From contig NC_061072.1 in assembly GCF_021917145.1 (NCBI RefSeq), positions 13,122,742 through 13,186,741 of the forward strand: a DNA stretch of 64,000 nt. Reading direction: 5' to 3'. This DNA comes from Hypomesus transpacificus. Taxonomy: Eukaryota; Chordata; Actinopteri; Osmeriformes; Osmeridae. The position numbers were made by a program, and so were the translations under genes. The notes below the pieces were generated by a model, which had not been told where the DNA came from, searched no databases, and worked only from the letters and a program-made list of their open reading frames with translations. Shown here piece by piece: positions 40,045 to 50,966 of the stretch. Numbering within the stretch: the stretch's first letter is position 1; the number at the start of each line of letters is the position of its first letter.

Positions 40045-41816
40045 TCATTCAAGCTTGAAGGATGTGTGCTGAACTCCCTCCTCCTCTTCTATCCACAGCA
40101 GCATGGCCTAGCACGTAGAAAGCATGAATATACTACATGAACAACATTATACCATAACAACTCCCAATAGCATTGATACAGCATGTTCTTACCTTATACC
40201 TGTCGGCCATCTTGAAGCCGATGGCAGCCTGCAGCTTGCGCAGACAGATGGGGCAGAGGTGGAGGGGCCGTCGGTCAGACTCCTCCGGATGGTTAGAGCC
40301 CTGCATCACACACTCCATCCACTTGCAGTGCTTGATCCCCAATATGTGGCCCAGCTCATGGCTCACGGTCTGAAAAACAGGCACAGGGCGTTGTCTTATT
40401 TAGTGTTACTGCATGAAGCCCACTGTTCTGTACCATCCACATTATTTTAAAGGAAGGTCTTAAGTTTTCCTACGATTCATGTTCAAATGTCCTATTAAAT
40501 GATGTCTGTCTCAAGCATCAAAGCCTCCAATCAGGCACGCGGTTTACCTCTATCTACCAGTGATTCAGATATGACAGAGCATGTGAGCTGGACCCCACCT
40601 TGCAGGAGCGGAGTGACAGCACGCTGGAGATGGGAGGCGTAGGAGTCCTTGAACACAGAGTAGTCCCCAGGCTTAGGCCTGCACCTCCTCTTCACACGCC
40701 CCGCACAGCTACTGCTGTAGAGGTGATCATCATACCGGGCAAAGCTGAACACTCCCATGCCTGGAGGGAAGAGGATGACAGATGAAACATTGTACAGTTG
40801 CGGATTGTTAAGTGTCCACAATCACCTGTGTCTAACAGTTGTAGATGAACAGTATCAGATGAACACAACATAATATTTGAGAGGAATAGGAGTTTAGTAT
40901 AGCTATGATTCTCTTGTTTAAGTGATTACACCATCTAGTGGTACAATGGACTCGCTACAAGGTAGTAAATTAAATACAGTTGTCATATACATGACTCTTC
41001 CTGTTGGTAACTGGTTGTGCATTGATTACTACCTGCAACATAGCCTACCTTCAGTGACAGAAGCCAGGCCGAACACAAAGTTCCAGGAGTCTCTGGGGTA
41101 GAGGTCGATCATTGTGATCCCTACCACACAGAAGGCATCTTTAGGCATCCTCTTCTTCAGGAAACCCAGCAAGTCCCCTGAGGTTGGAAACAACACAGAA
41201 TATAACAAACATAAGGTCATTTCCATTCTCAATATTGGTACTGTAATTTACAGTGTTACCCAGACATGGATGCCGTAAGAAACGCCCCTACTTGTTTACC
41301 TGAGTGGATCAGGAGGTTTTGAGTGCTGCTGTTGACCCTGAAAGCACATCCTGTGGCAGCCACGGTAACCGAGGGCAACAGTTTCACCACCAGACCATAA
41401 AAGAAGGCCTGGCAGTACTCTCTCAGCCACTCCACATACTGGCCTTCGGCCTCTCCGAAAGAGCCTGGGAGGATAGCACACACACTGGTCAGACCCACAC
41501 AACCTTTCTCTCGCACACACATACACTCACATACATACCTATGGTCTGTATGTAGATGGTGCTATGTCCCTGGATGGGGGTGTTGCGGTATGGGTTCCTG
41601 TAGAAGCTCTGGTAGTCCTGGGGCTGAGGGGATCCAGTCAGCATCAGAGTGCACAGTGATGGGCTGGAACCAAGCAGTTTCTCCCCCTGTGCGGAGACCC
41701 TCCTCCAGTAGCCTGCGCTCCTCCTGGCTGTACCTGCTGTAGCTTTTAGCCAAGTCACGATGGCTGAAGACCAGTGCACCGCGCAGAGTCTCCACTGGGT
41801 GCTGGATTACTGCCAT
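40045..41816 (-). CDS. amz2: AMZ2 (archaemetzincin-2) with reading frame broken twice
   Basis: Six exons resemble the zinc metalloprotease archaemetzincin-2: 41539-41816, 41300-41464, 41049-41177, 40599-40760, 40193-40369, 40045-40107. Exon 5 has the full zinc signature HELGHILGIKHC, then CVMQ and CPIC. FCVVGITMIDLYPRDSWNFV and QGSNHPEESDRRPLHLCPIC match human AMZ2. Two lesions break the frame. In exon 1, similarity moves from the DADWI frame to the QDYQSFYRNPYRN frame near 41628-41638. In exon 4 it moves from DYSVFKDSY to SVLSLRSCK near 40637-40645; read through, exon 5 hits TGA at once. The C-terminus ends 21 codons into the last exon, earlier than human by about 40 residues. Splice sites are intact. 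It may be a recent pseudogene or the assembly may have indel errors; every other full gene here reads cleanly. It diverges from FAM104A. Confidence 0.8.
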
Positions 41817-42727
41817 CTACATCACAGACACATAAAGACAGGTAGACAGCACAGTAAAGTAACGCTAAACACAAATGTGCTGTGGAACTGGATTAACTCA
41901 CCACAGCCGGTCCTTCCCACACAATGAGAAATATATGATTCAAATGATTAAATATATTTTAAAATATATGGTAATTCACTTGTTGTCTCGCCTCTTAAGG
42001 AAATGTAAAATGTGCATTTCCATAGAAAGTATAGATCGAAAGTTCCCATCACTTGTGAGTCTGACCTGACAGATGGATGTTTGTTTCCGCGTTACCGGGG
42101 TGTTACGTCACCCAACGTCATGTAAACAGTATCAGCTGGGCGGCTCGCTAGCACTGCAGCTAGCGGTCGCTACTTACTTGTTTGATCGGAACCACGGGTA
42201 GGCTACATTGAAAATGTTGTACTGTCCATCATACAGTTTCCTCTTGTTTTAACTTTGTTAGACCGCTGGAATAAACTAAAATAAGGAATAAAAGTCCGGA
42301 AAAAAACTGACACACTGACATAGTATGGTAGCAGCTAAGCACCAGTTGTGGAGCTAGCTAGCACTAGCTAGTTACTGTCTGCTAACCTAGCTTAGTTATC
42401 TACATTTGCTTCCTGACAATCGTTAGAGTTCCTAGAGACTCCGTTGTCTTGCATAACTGAGGGATCTTAGTATGGCATGCAGACAGTGAGTGATTCGGAC
42501 GGGTTTATTTGGTTTGCAAAAATGATTCCACTACTGTAGCTAGCTAACGATTCTCTGAGACGTGATATCATCTCGTAGTCTACCACTGTCACTGTCTGTG
42601 TTCTTGCGATAAGTTCGTGGTCAAAGCTACAGCAACGAGAATAGATTTCGGTCGTGTCTTGAGCTTAGGCCGGATACAGCGCAAGGAAGATTTTTCTTTT
42701 TCCAATTCCGACATTCAAGACCTCCAA
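41817..42727. promoter_or_regulatory. Divergent promoter, AMZ2 / FAM104A
   Basis: A 0.9-kb region between the two start codons. TTACGTCA at 42103-42110, followed by AACGTCA at 42114-42120, are CREB/ATF-like sites near the centre. The rest, with repeated GCTAGCTAG words, is probably FAM104A 5' UTR or intron and AMZ2 leader. Confidence 0.5.
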
Positions 42728-43584
42728 ATGTTAACAGAAAACAGGTGAGTCACGATCTCTCACTCAAGGCGACAAGTAAGGGTAGGCTTCGTGACTAAAT
42801 GCCTGACCATTGCAGTAGGAGGAATGCCTTTGTGCAGGCTTTGGTTTCTCTGCTGCTGTCACAATGTTACTCACAATAATCAATGTGGTTGATAAAATCA
42901 GTTGTCATGTTTTCATTTAATACTGTAACTAGAGCACGCGTCTGGTCATTTAATGGATGCTTTGTATTTTTGGATAGCCTATCTTATGTACTCCCTCTGT
43001 CCTGACACTCGTCTTCTCCACCACTATCTCTCCCTTTGGTGCAGAAAACGTCGCAGGGGTTGTGACACTGAGGGGGAACAGCAGCTTAACCCCCAAGCTA
43101 AGAGGTCTGGAGGGGGTCAGGAGGGTCATGGTCTTGTGTCTGACGTTGGACGAGATGTCTGGGACTCTGAGGTGTGTGTACCTTAAGCCTTGGATGTATG
43201 TGTGTTCAGGGATTTTTTTTGCTAGACATAGACTAAGAAATTGTGTCTAAACAGGTTCTGACTAATACTTGGCCTTTGTGTTAGCTTGTGTGTAATGCAA
43301 AGCCATTCTTCCTGTGCCTCTTCTTGTTCCCTCAGTCATCCAGCAGCGACAGTAGTGGTGGTGTTAGTAGTCCAGAAAGGGCAGCTGGCACCAGCACCAG
43401 TCTATGCCCACATGGCCAGAATAACTACAATTCCCAGAGTTCCCTCAGTCCCATGCCAGACGACTCCTCCAGCTCCTTGATGGGTTTCCCTGCCGACGGC
43501 TCATCCTATAACTACATCAACAAACTTCTGAGGGAGGCGCATTTCAGCAGCCTGCAGACCAGAGGTCGACCCGGCTCCACGTGA
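42728..43584 (+). CDS. fam104a: FAM104A (VCF1), nuclear cofactor of p97/VCP
   Basis: Three exons encode 130 residues: 42728-42744 (only MLTEN plus two bases), 43045-43171 and 43336-43584. The N-terminus has a basic nuclear-localisation cluster RKRRR, followed by the family hallmark WDSE then SSSSDS. The middle is Ser/Pro-rich and disordered. The C-terminal helix ends in LLREAHFSSLQTRGRP, matching LREAHFHSLQHRGRP in human FAM104A; this helix binds the N domain of VCP and carries it into the nucleus. The tiny first exon is supported by phase (two bases left) and by MLTE at the same place in a human isoform. Its poly-A signal is at 43969-43974. FAM104A and FAM104B differ little; synteny with 17q genes favours FAM104A. 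Confidence 0.9.
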
Positions 43585-45904
43585 CCATGAACTAACCTGT
43601 TGACATCTTACTCCCCCACCCCCCAACACCACTGGCATGTGCCAGTAAGGATGGAGAGATACACACAAGACAAAATGGAGGCGGGGAGGGAGGAACATCT
43701 CGGGCATGGCTCACCCCACCTCACCCTGTAATGTGCCAAGACCATAAGCACACCTGCCTTCCATGGCCAGACCACTGTGGTTATATGTGCAGTATAAGTG
43801 TGCGTGTGTGCTTATTTTGGAATGTGTGTATGCCTGCGTGTGTGTGTGCCCCGGCGCTCCAGCATCAGGTTTTGTGTTGTTGTTCCTCATACGAGGGAAC
43901 ACTTGTATGACATTTTCCATTGGTGCTATTGAAAGGAAGGTGAATGATCCAGAGTGCTTGTTGTACCTAATAAAGCCCAGCACATTCTCTCTGCTCCATG
44001 TTCCTGACCAAGCCAGCACACACATTGCTACAACACACGCTAAGCTGTGCGAGGGTTCTGACAACCTTCAGCTTGTTGAGTGATTTATCTCTTAGGTTAT
44101 CCTCTTGATTATACTGACTGCTTGCAGACTGGTCGGATAATTAAGCCACTCTCCCTCTAAGTGGCGTGATTACTCGAGGGCAAACACATGTTTCCATTGG
44201 CTAATGTAAGTGGTTATAGGAGAGTGATGATAGCAGTTTACAACAGACCACTCTGGGGGCTCAGCAGTGAACTGTAACACAGAAGAGGGGTTTGGTAGTG
44301 ACACATATCATAGTTATCAATTGTGCATTAGAAGTCTCGCCCTCTGGCATTACTGCCAGTCTTGGCTGTGATTCAGCCTGGGTTTGAGTGGGCCAGCTAG
44401 TTCACAGTAACAGTACGAATATATATGGCACAGGCCTCTTCAGTACTCAGACCTCAAATTATCCATGGTCTAAGTATAGACCCCAGGGAGTACTGGAGCT
44501 GCAGGAAGGGGTGTGTTCAAGATCTCAGCGTTCCTCAATAACAGCACACCCAGGGGATGCTGGCTGTTAGTAAGAAAACCTGTTTGACAAGGCTGAGCCT
44601 CCCCCTCAATCATTGTGTGTCTGTTTGAATGTACCTCGTACTGGTCTAAGGCCGCTGCAGTATGACCGTAAAACTGTTGATAAGAGAAAGAAATGTCAGG
44701 ACCTGTGAGAATACCATCTTTTTTCACATTTTTGGAATTTCACATTTACCATTGCAAAATGTAAGGTTATGATTCTTTTTTGGAAGCATTCATTTAACAT
44801 TGACAATACAATTTGGGTTGGCAAAACATTAGTGATTAAGTTCAAATACACTTACAGTCATGACAATACAGTCATTCCAAATGCCTTCAGGACAGTCTTG
44901 TTTTGGTGCAGTTGCTTAACAGAACTACAGCATGTTTTAATGTCACACAGCTGTTCATGAGTGCAACAACATGGCTTCTGTCAAACTTTAGACAAACAAA
45001 AATAAACTGAAAGGTTTTCTACCCCTCATACCAGGACACATTACTTTTGAACCAACTGTAGTTATGTTTACACACACACACACACACACAAGCATGCTTG
45101 CACATGTACACACACACACACAGAGCATGGTTATAGTAATGGCAGCCTGAACTTTTTACCTGAATCCATTCCTCCTATACCCATCTGTGACATGCTCTAA
45201 AACCAGTCCCAGCCATTGGATCAACAGAAGGAGCCATTACAGTCATAAATCATTATGCCATGTACTGTTTACACTGTTAGTGGAGGTCTTTCATAAATCA
45301 CGTGTACTAGTAAACACACATTATATAAATCAAGGCCAAAATATTCATTGTAGTGCAAAATACAAAACAAAAAGAAGTTAAGGGTGTATGGTAGAGTAGA
45401 CGAGGCATAGTGACAGTGGGTTAGTTTAAATATGGGTCACGCTGTAAATCTGAGAAGATCTGGACTTATCTCAACTGGATACGAGGAGTTTGTGTGACAA
45501 GATAAGCACAGAAGATTCAAGCAAGGTCTCTGACGTGGCCCAGAGAGGCCCTTGAATCCTGGCTAACCCAAATTACAACCAATTCCAGTTGAGATGAAAT
45601 GATAGGGGGTAGGATGAGAAGAGCCCATATCTTCTCAGACTGGCTGTGTGACCCAGGCTTTAAACAAGTCCTGAGTCACAGCATCTGTAACCTGAAGCTC
45701 CAAAAACGTAAACCGACCCAGGAGCTGAACTGTCACATCATACAACTACCCCTCAAGCCAGACAACTTCTCCTTCGCTTGTGGAAGAGACAGGGCAGGCA
45801 AAAGCAGTTCTGCATCCGTCCACCATATTGCTATAAAGAGCGAGAGGTCCCGATGACACGTATCTAAGATAATATCCTCACTTTAACCTCTGCTGGACCT
45901 AAGG
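43585..45904. other. Convergent region FAM104A / TEPSIN
   Basis: The FAM104A 3' UTR runs to about 43990 (AATAAA 43969-43974). The rest, to the TEPSIN stop, is unique sequence with a CA repeat (45070-45122). Some of it is likely TEPSIN 3' UTR, but I find no clear poly-A signal. No coding exon is supported. Confidence 0.55.
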
Positions 45905-48900
45905 TCAAAGGTTGAGGAAAGAGAAGGCAGACACTGATTGGATGTTGCTGGGTGGGATGTCACACATGGGCAGGGGCAGGGGAGGGGCATCGCTAGTTTC
46001 GTCCGGAGAGAGGAGTGGCGAGTTCATTGTGTTGGTTGAGGCAAAGCCTGAATTTTGCCTGGAGTCCCTCTGCGCAACCCCCACCCTCTCTCTTCTGGTC
46101 CACAGATCACCCTCTCTCTCTAAGGTACACCCGGGCCTGGTCACCAGCTCCATGCCAGTGAACAGAGAGAGTCTGCCTACGCAGGGCTGCTGTGGCTGGG
46201 GCTCATTATGGAAACCTGGGAGTTGTGGCTCCATAGTCCTCGAGCCAGTCGGACCCTCCAGAGGATCGTCATTCTGAGGAGTGAGTGTTTCCTTCTCCTC
46301 GTCCTCCTCGTCATCGCCGAGGGACCTCCCATAGTCTCCCTCAGGGCAGGGCATGGGAGGGGTTAACAGGGGTGGAGGTTTGGACTGAGGGTCACTCTCC
46401 AGGTGGGAGGTGGTGAAGTCAACAGGGTGTGTTAGCAGTAAGGGGGCAGAGTATGAGGGGGCAGTGGGAGGAACACTATCGGGTGCTGCATCTCGTCTGG
46501 CAGCAGCCTTAGCCCCGCCCATCAGCGCCTCAAACTGGCGCAGGATCTGGAGAGGGTGGAGAGGAAGAAAAACATCAGGGACTGGGTTTACTTGCGTCAT
46601 CTCCCATCTTTTCTCTAAATCTAACTCTCTCTCACTTTTCTAATACAGTTCACAATTCTCATACAATATTTACAATTTATTTGCTCTCTCTCTCCATACC
46701 TTGGTGGCCTTGTTGGCCACTGGTCCTGGGGATCCTTGGCTGAGTTGGGCCAACCTCCTCTGGGTCGCCCCGAGGATTTGCTCCAGAGACAGGAGGTCAG
46801 AGGTCATGAGGCAAGCCACAGCACAGAGTGCCCTCTGGAGGGGAGGAGGGTTCAAAGTTCTGTTACACAAACGCATGGGCACATGTACAAGTGTATCACA
46901 CAGGCGCACAGGAGTTTTTCCTGGGACATACCATCTGGACTGTGTTGGAGGGGTCTTGCAGTCTGCGCGAGAGAAGCTCTACCACCACCTCACAGTTCAG
47001 GATGGAGCACCTGCAGACATACAGACAGAAACTGTTGAACGCATAGCAATGGCAGTCCCTCAAAAACATTGCTGACTTAACATCCACTGGAAACTACTAC
47101 AACAATCTAATGACAGTAGAAGCATATTTTCCTCCAAAGTTCACGTTTGGAAGATATTAAGGGGACTCGTGTGTTTCGGGTTTTACTGTACGTCAGTCTT
47201 TTGGTGTAACTAGCACAGTAAAGTCTACGTAGAGACTCCATGAAACGATGCTGTTAAAAGTAAGAGTATGATTATCTGTATAGACTGACTCCTTGATGAA
47301 GTGCTGGCTCTCATCTCTGGACAGGAAGACTCTGGAGCCCTCCACCAGTCTGCTGATCAGGGCCACCTCCTGGCCACAGTCCCCCAGCTGCATAGCCTCC
47401 ACCCTGGGGAGGGAAGGGGAGAGAGAGGAAAGTGTCAGAAAGAGTCTTGAAAAAATAGGGGATTAGGACATGGTACTGTAGAGACTTGGAATGTGTGACT
47501 TACCGCTCTGACAGGTCCCCGCTCTCCCTACTGGCTCCTGATTGGCTATCTGTGCCACCTGATTTGCCGCTCCCGCCCCCTGAAACCCTACTATTGGCTG
47601 CATTTTCCTGGGAAGAGTTGTGGGAGGAGCTGTGGCCACTGTCCATCTCCTCCCAGCCCCCACCCACCTGCCCTGGACAGCGTTGGGACACTGAGGAAAA
47701 GACGGGGCATGGGGGAAGAGAGAAGGACAGAGAAGATTGACAAAATGAGGAGATGAAAAGGTAGAGGAGAATCGAGACGAAAGAGAATTGCAAAGAAGGT
47801 AAGACAGGGGGTAGAAACTAGAGTGATTATAACAACAAAACACCTTCAGGATGTCATACCTTTGGGTTTATGTGGGGGCATGGTGTAGGCACAGGCTGGC
47901 ACTGCCACCTCGATGGGAGCAGCGGGCGCCGCCACCGCCCGATAGTGGTTGTCATGGAGACGGATGCCCTGATGCTCGGTGGGGGGTAGGACAGCACTCG
48001 CCACCACCTCGGCTGCTTTCTGGATCTTGTCCAATAGTGTGTCACTGCCTGGCAGCAACATACACACACACAAAGCTTGACCAATCAGCTAACCTGACAT
48101 TCTGATGTTGTTACACTGCAATGGCACAGGAAGTGATAATACAGGAAGTGTCATCGTGGCCACTCACCTGTCACCCTCTTCCCGGGACTGTAGCCAAAAC
48201 CTTGCATCCCTGACCTGTGGCTCGACTCTGACCCCATACCTTCACACAGAGAGAGAACACAGACTCACTAAAAGCACTCATCCTTACGAACCTCCTGTCA
48301 TCAAAAGGATTCATGTTTCTGACTGTCTACCTGCCTCTCAGACCCGTCACCCTCTCCCTCCTCCCCTTTGACCAATAAGGAGGCTTGCTGAGCTAAGTCA
48401 ATAGTAACTAAAGTCACGTTGAAAAGTTCAGTGGCCAGATGCCTGTCATTAGCAGTAGGGCACCAGGAAACCAACTTTCTAATTTGCATGTTAACTTCTG
48501 TTTAAATGTGCTTTATAAATAAAGTGATTGATTGGTAAGCCAACCACATGTAATATGGTACTTTTAACCTAACTAACAAATCCTTATAACTTTCAGCACT
48601 TTCAACTTTATAATTATCATCATTATAGCTCTCATTTGTCTCTTCCTCATCACCACAATCACCAACAGTATTGCTCTAATCATCACAATTATCATCTTGT
48701 GACTCACCCATAGTGGGAGTAGCTGGTGTGCATGGAGAAAGGCAGTTCTGGGAGGAGCCTGCATCTGTGAAGAGCAACGAGGCCAACTCCTGGAGACAGA
48801 TGAAGTCAAACTCAGCGTGTGTGTGTGTGTGTGTGTGTCTGTGTGATGGATGGGATTGATAGCTTACCTGTGCTGTAGTTCTTACTTTCTGGTACAGAGC

Positions 48901-49954
48901 AGTACCATGGATGGGATCAGGAGGACCACTGTAAACTAAAGAAAACCACGTAAAGAGTAAGCAGCTATATCAAAGACTAGCTCCGGAGATCTTTGTCTGA
49001 GTAGTGAACGAGTGTCCTCTCACCAGCCGCCTGCTGGATGAAGGTGGAGTTTCGTCTGAGCTCTGTGAGGAAGGGTTGAGATCCATGACCACAAAGGTGG
49101 ACAAAGAGTTTCAGGACCTGAGAGTCAAAGAAACAGGGAATCAGCGAGGGCTTGGTTTGACGTGACGACAGCATATCACTATGAAGCTGCCTTGACCATA
49201 ACAATCCATACCGCTCTTCATAACATGACAATTATATTTAATATGTGAGCAGAGCTGCGGTATTTGAGTGCATGCAGGGGCCAGCCAGACTGTGTTCACC
49301 TTCAGCTTGACGTGGCAGGAGTCCACCTGCAGCCTCTCTAGTAGATACTCCAGCAGACACTGGCCACAACCTGGTGACTCCTGGGATATCTCTGTAGGTC
49401 AGATAGGGTCAAGGCAACATCACCTGAACATAGATAGATACATGGATAGATGGATGGATGTATCTGAGAGGCTGGAAGAAGGATACTTCCTATTTCCTGG
49501 AAGAGGTAGCCAGGACAAGGGTTCTCATCGTCTGCCGTGGCCTTCATCAGAGTAGGCACCTGGGAGTGGGAAGGTAAGGTGATGATGAGTTGGAGGACTG
49601 GGTAGCTATCTGGCTAGCAATTAGTTTATCAACATCCTCAGCAAAAGGGTGCATGTCTGTGGCGCCTACATACTAGTGGTCCATTTATCCAAAAACATTG
49701 TGTAAGATCTCAGATGGATGTCACGTATGTTCTTACACATAGGGAGTGTACAGTCAGGCGCTGTGTATTCAGCTGGCGGCGAGCTAGCTAGCCTAGATCG
49801 TAGCCTACTGTAATCAGCGCGTATAAACATGTAAAACACTATTTCTAGTTTGGGATACTTTCATGTTATGTCAAAATAGTATCTTAAGTTAACTGCCTTA
49901 GAAAATGGTACTTACGTTTTGAAGAAAAGCCAGGCGCTCCATAAATGTTGCCAT
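45905..49954 (-). CDS. tepsin: TEPSIN, AP-4 accessory protein
   Basis: Thirteen exons in continuous phase encode 621 residues (human 525): 49916-49954, 49487-49559, 49300-49391, 49024-49117, 48868-48935, 48708-48789, 48168-48239, 47860-48048, 47504-47690, 47290-47403, 46932-47010, 46700-46834, 45905-46546. Tepsin (ENTHD2) binds the AP-4 coat at the trans-Golgi network, which exports ATG9A. The N-terminal ENTH domain (PCPGYLFQEIGKISQESPG, CLLEYLLERL) and the second helical VHS/ENTH-like domain (HFIKECSILNCE to GSPGPVANKATK) are clear. Both known AP-4 motifs are in the disordered tail: SLFTGMEL (about 535-542, binds the beta4 ear) and SAFSFLN (614-620, binds the epsilon ear). It is longer than human in the Pro/Ser-rich linkers. 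The start MATFMERLAFLQN is in exon 1. It diverges from NDUFAF8. Confidence 0.95.
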
Positions 49955-50402
49955 GATGTTGCACTCTAGACTTCAGGCTACTCATCGCTTCCTCGGGATA
50001 GACAGAAGGCGGAGCCTTTGGTGACATCTAGCCAATCGGAAGCCATACGTCAAAACCAACATGGATTCATTTGTCCATCTGTATGCGTAAATAATATGAT
50101 CTACCAATAAGAACACTCATAATTGAATACGTAGCTTGATTGATGTAGAGTTGAGCCATTTATATGAGTTAAAATCAAACAAGCATGGCGCTTCCTGATA
50201 CAGGGTCAACAACATGGCGCTGTCCTGGAGGATGCATACCTTGTTCTTTCATAAACAACTGTCTTTAAGGTTATGCTAGTTTTGTCATGTTTACAGTTCA
50301 TTGTCTTCGGCAATTGCTTGCTACATCAATACAGATATCACTTCTTGATAACGTCACGGATTTACTAACGTCTCTTTGAAAAACGAGATACTCGTTGTAG
50401 TC
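49955..50402. promoter_or_regulatory. Compact divergent promoter, TEPSIN / NDUFAF8
   Basis: Only 448 bases separate the two start codons, so the genes probably share a bidirectional promoter, as their human counterparts do. A CCAAT box is at 50032-50036 and an AACGTCA site at about 50350. No TATA box is seen. Confidence 0.6.
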
Positions 50403-50966
50403 ATGTCGGGGACAAACGTATGGACCCGGAGTCGTGACAGAATGCGAAGGTTCCCTGAGCTGTTTGCTCAATGTGCAGCAGAGGTAAGATAGACAGTATA
50501 ATGCTCGAGTTGGATATATAACATTTATGTAAGATTCACTGAGAAGCAGGAGAACATTCCTTAATCGAGTCGACGTTAGGCCAACAATCCAATTAGCAAC
50601 TTGGGTTAAAGAATATTAGTGTCATTAGAGTATGTGCTTCTTATTTCTTGCACAGTGAACATCTGCTGTGTAGTTTTCTGTTTGAACATTAACCTAAGAC
50701 CCCATAAATAACCCTTGACATCACCTTGTGTTATACAGGCAGCAGCCTATGGGAAGTGTGTGTCCTCCACTACCACAGCTGGCAGACAAGAACTCAGGAA
50801 GGACATGTGTGTGAAGGAGTTTGAGGCACTAAAGACATGTTTCATATCTGCCGTAAGTAGAACTGTGGTTTACATTCCAGTTTGAACTGTCATGTCAATG
50901 TGTCAGTTTTTCATCCATATACCATTTTATCTAATTGTTTTACAGGCAAAGAAGGGGGTGAAGTAG
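50403..50966 (+). CDS. ndufaf8: NDUFAF8, mitochondrial complex I assembly factor
   Basis: Three exons (50403-50483, 50739-50852, 50946-50966) encode 71 residues, like human NDUFAF8 (C17orf89, 74). A twin CX9C motif is complete: Cys24 and Cys34, Cys51 and Cys61, each pair spaced by nine residues, as in substrates of the MIA40 import pathway. FPELFAQCAAEAAAYGKC and CVKEFEALKTCF follow the human sequence. The protein works with NDUFAF5 in early assembly of respiratory complex I in the matrix or intermembrane space. A 3' UTR of about 0.4 kb ends with AATAAA at 51367-51372. Head-to-head with TEPSIN, as in human. Confidence 0.95.
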
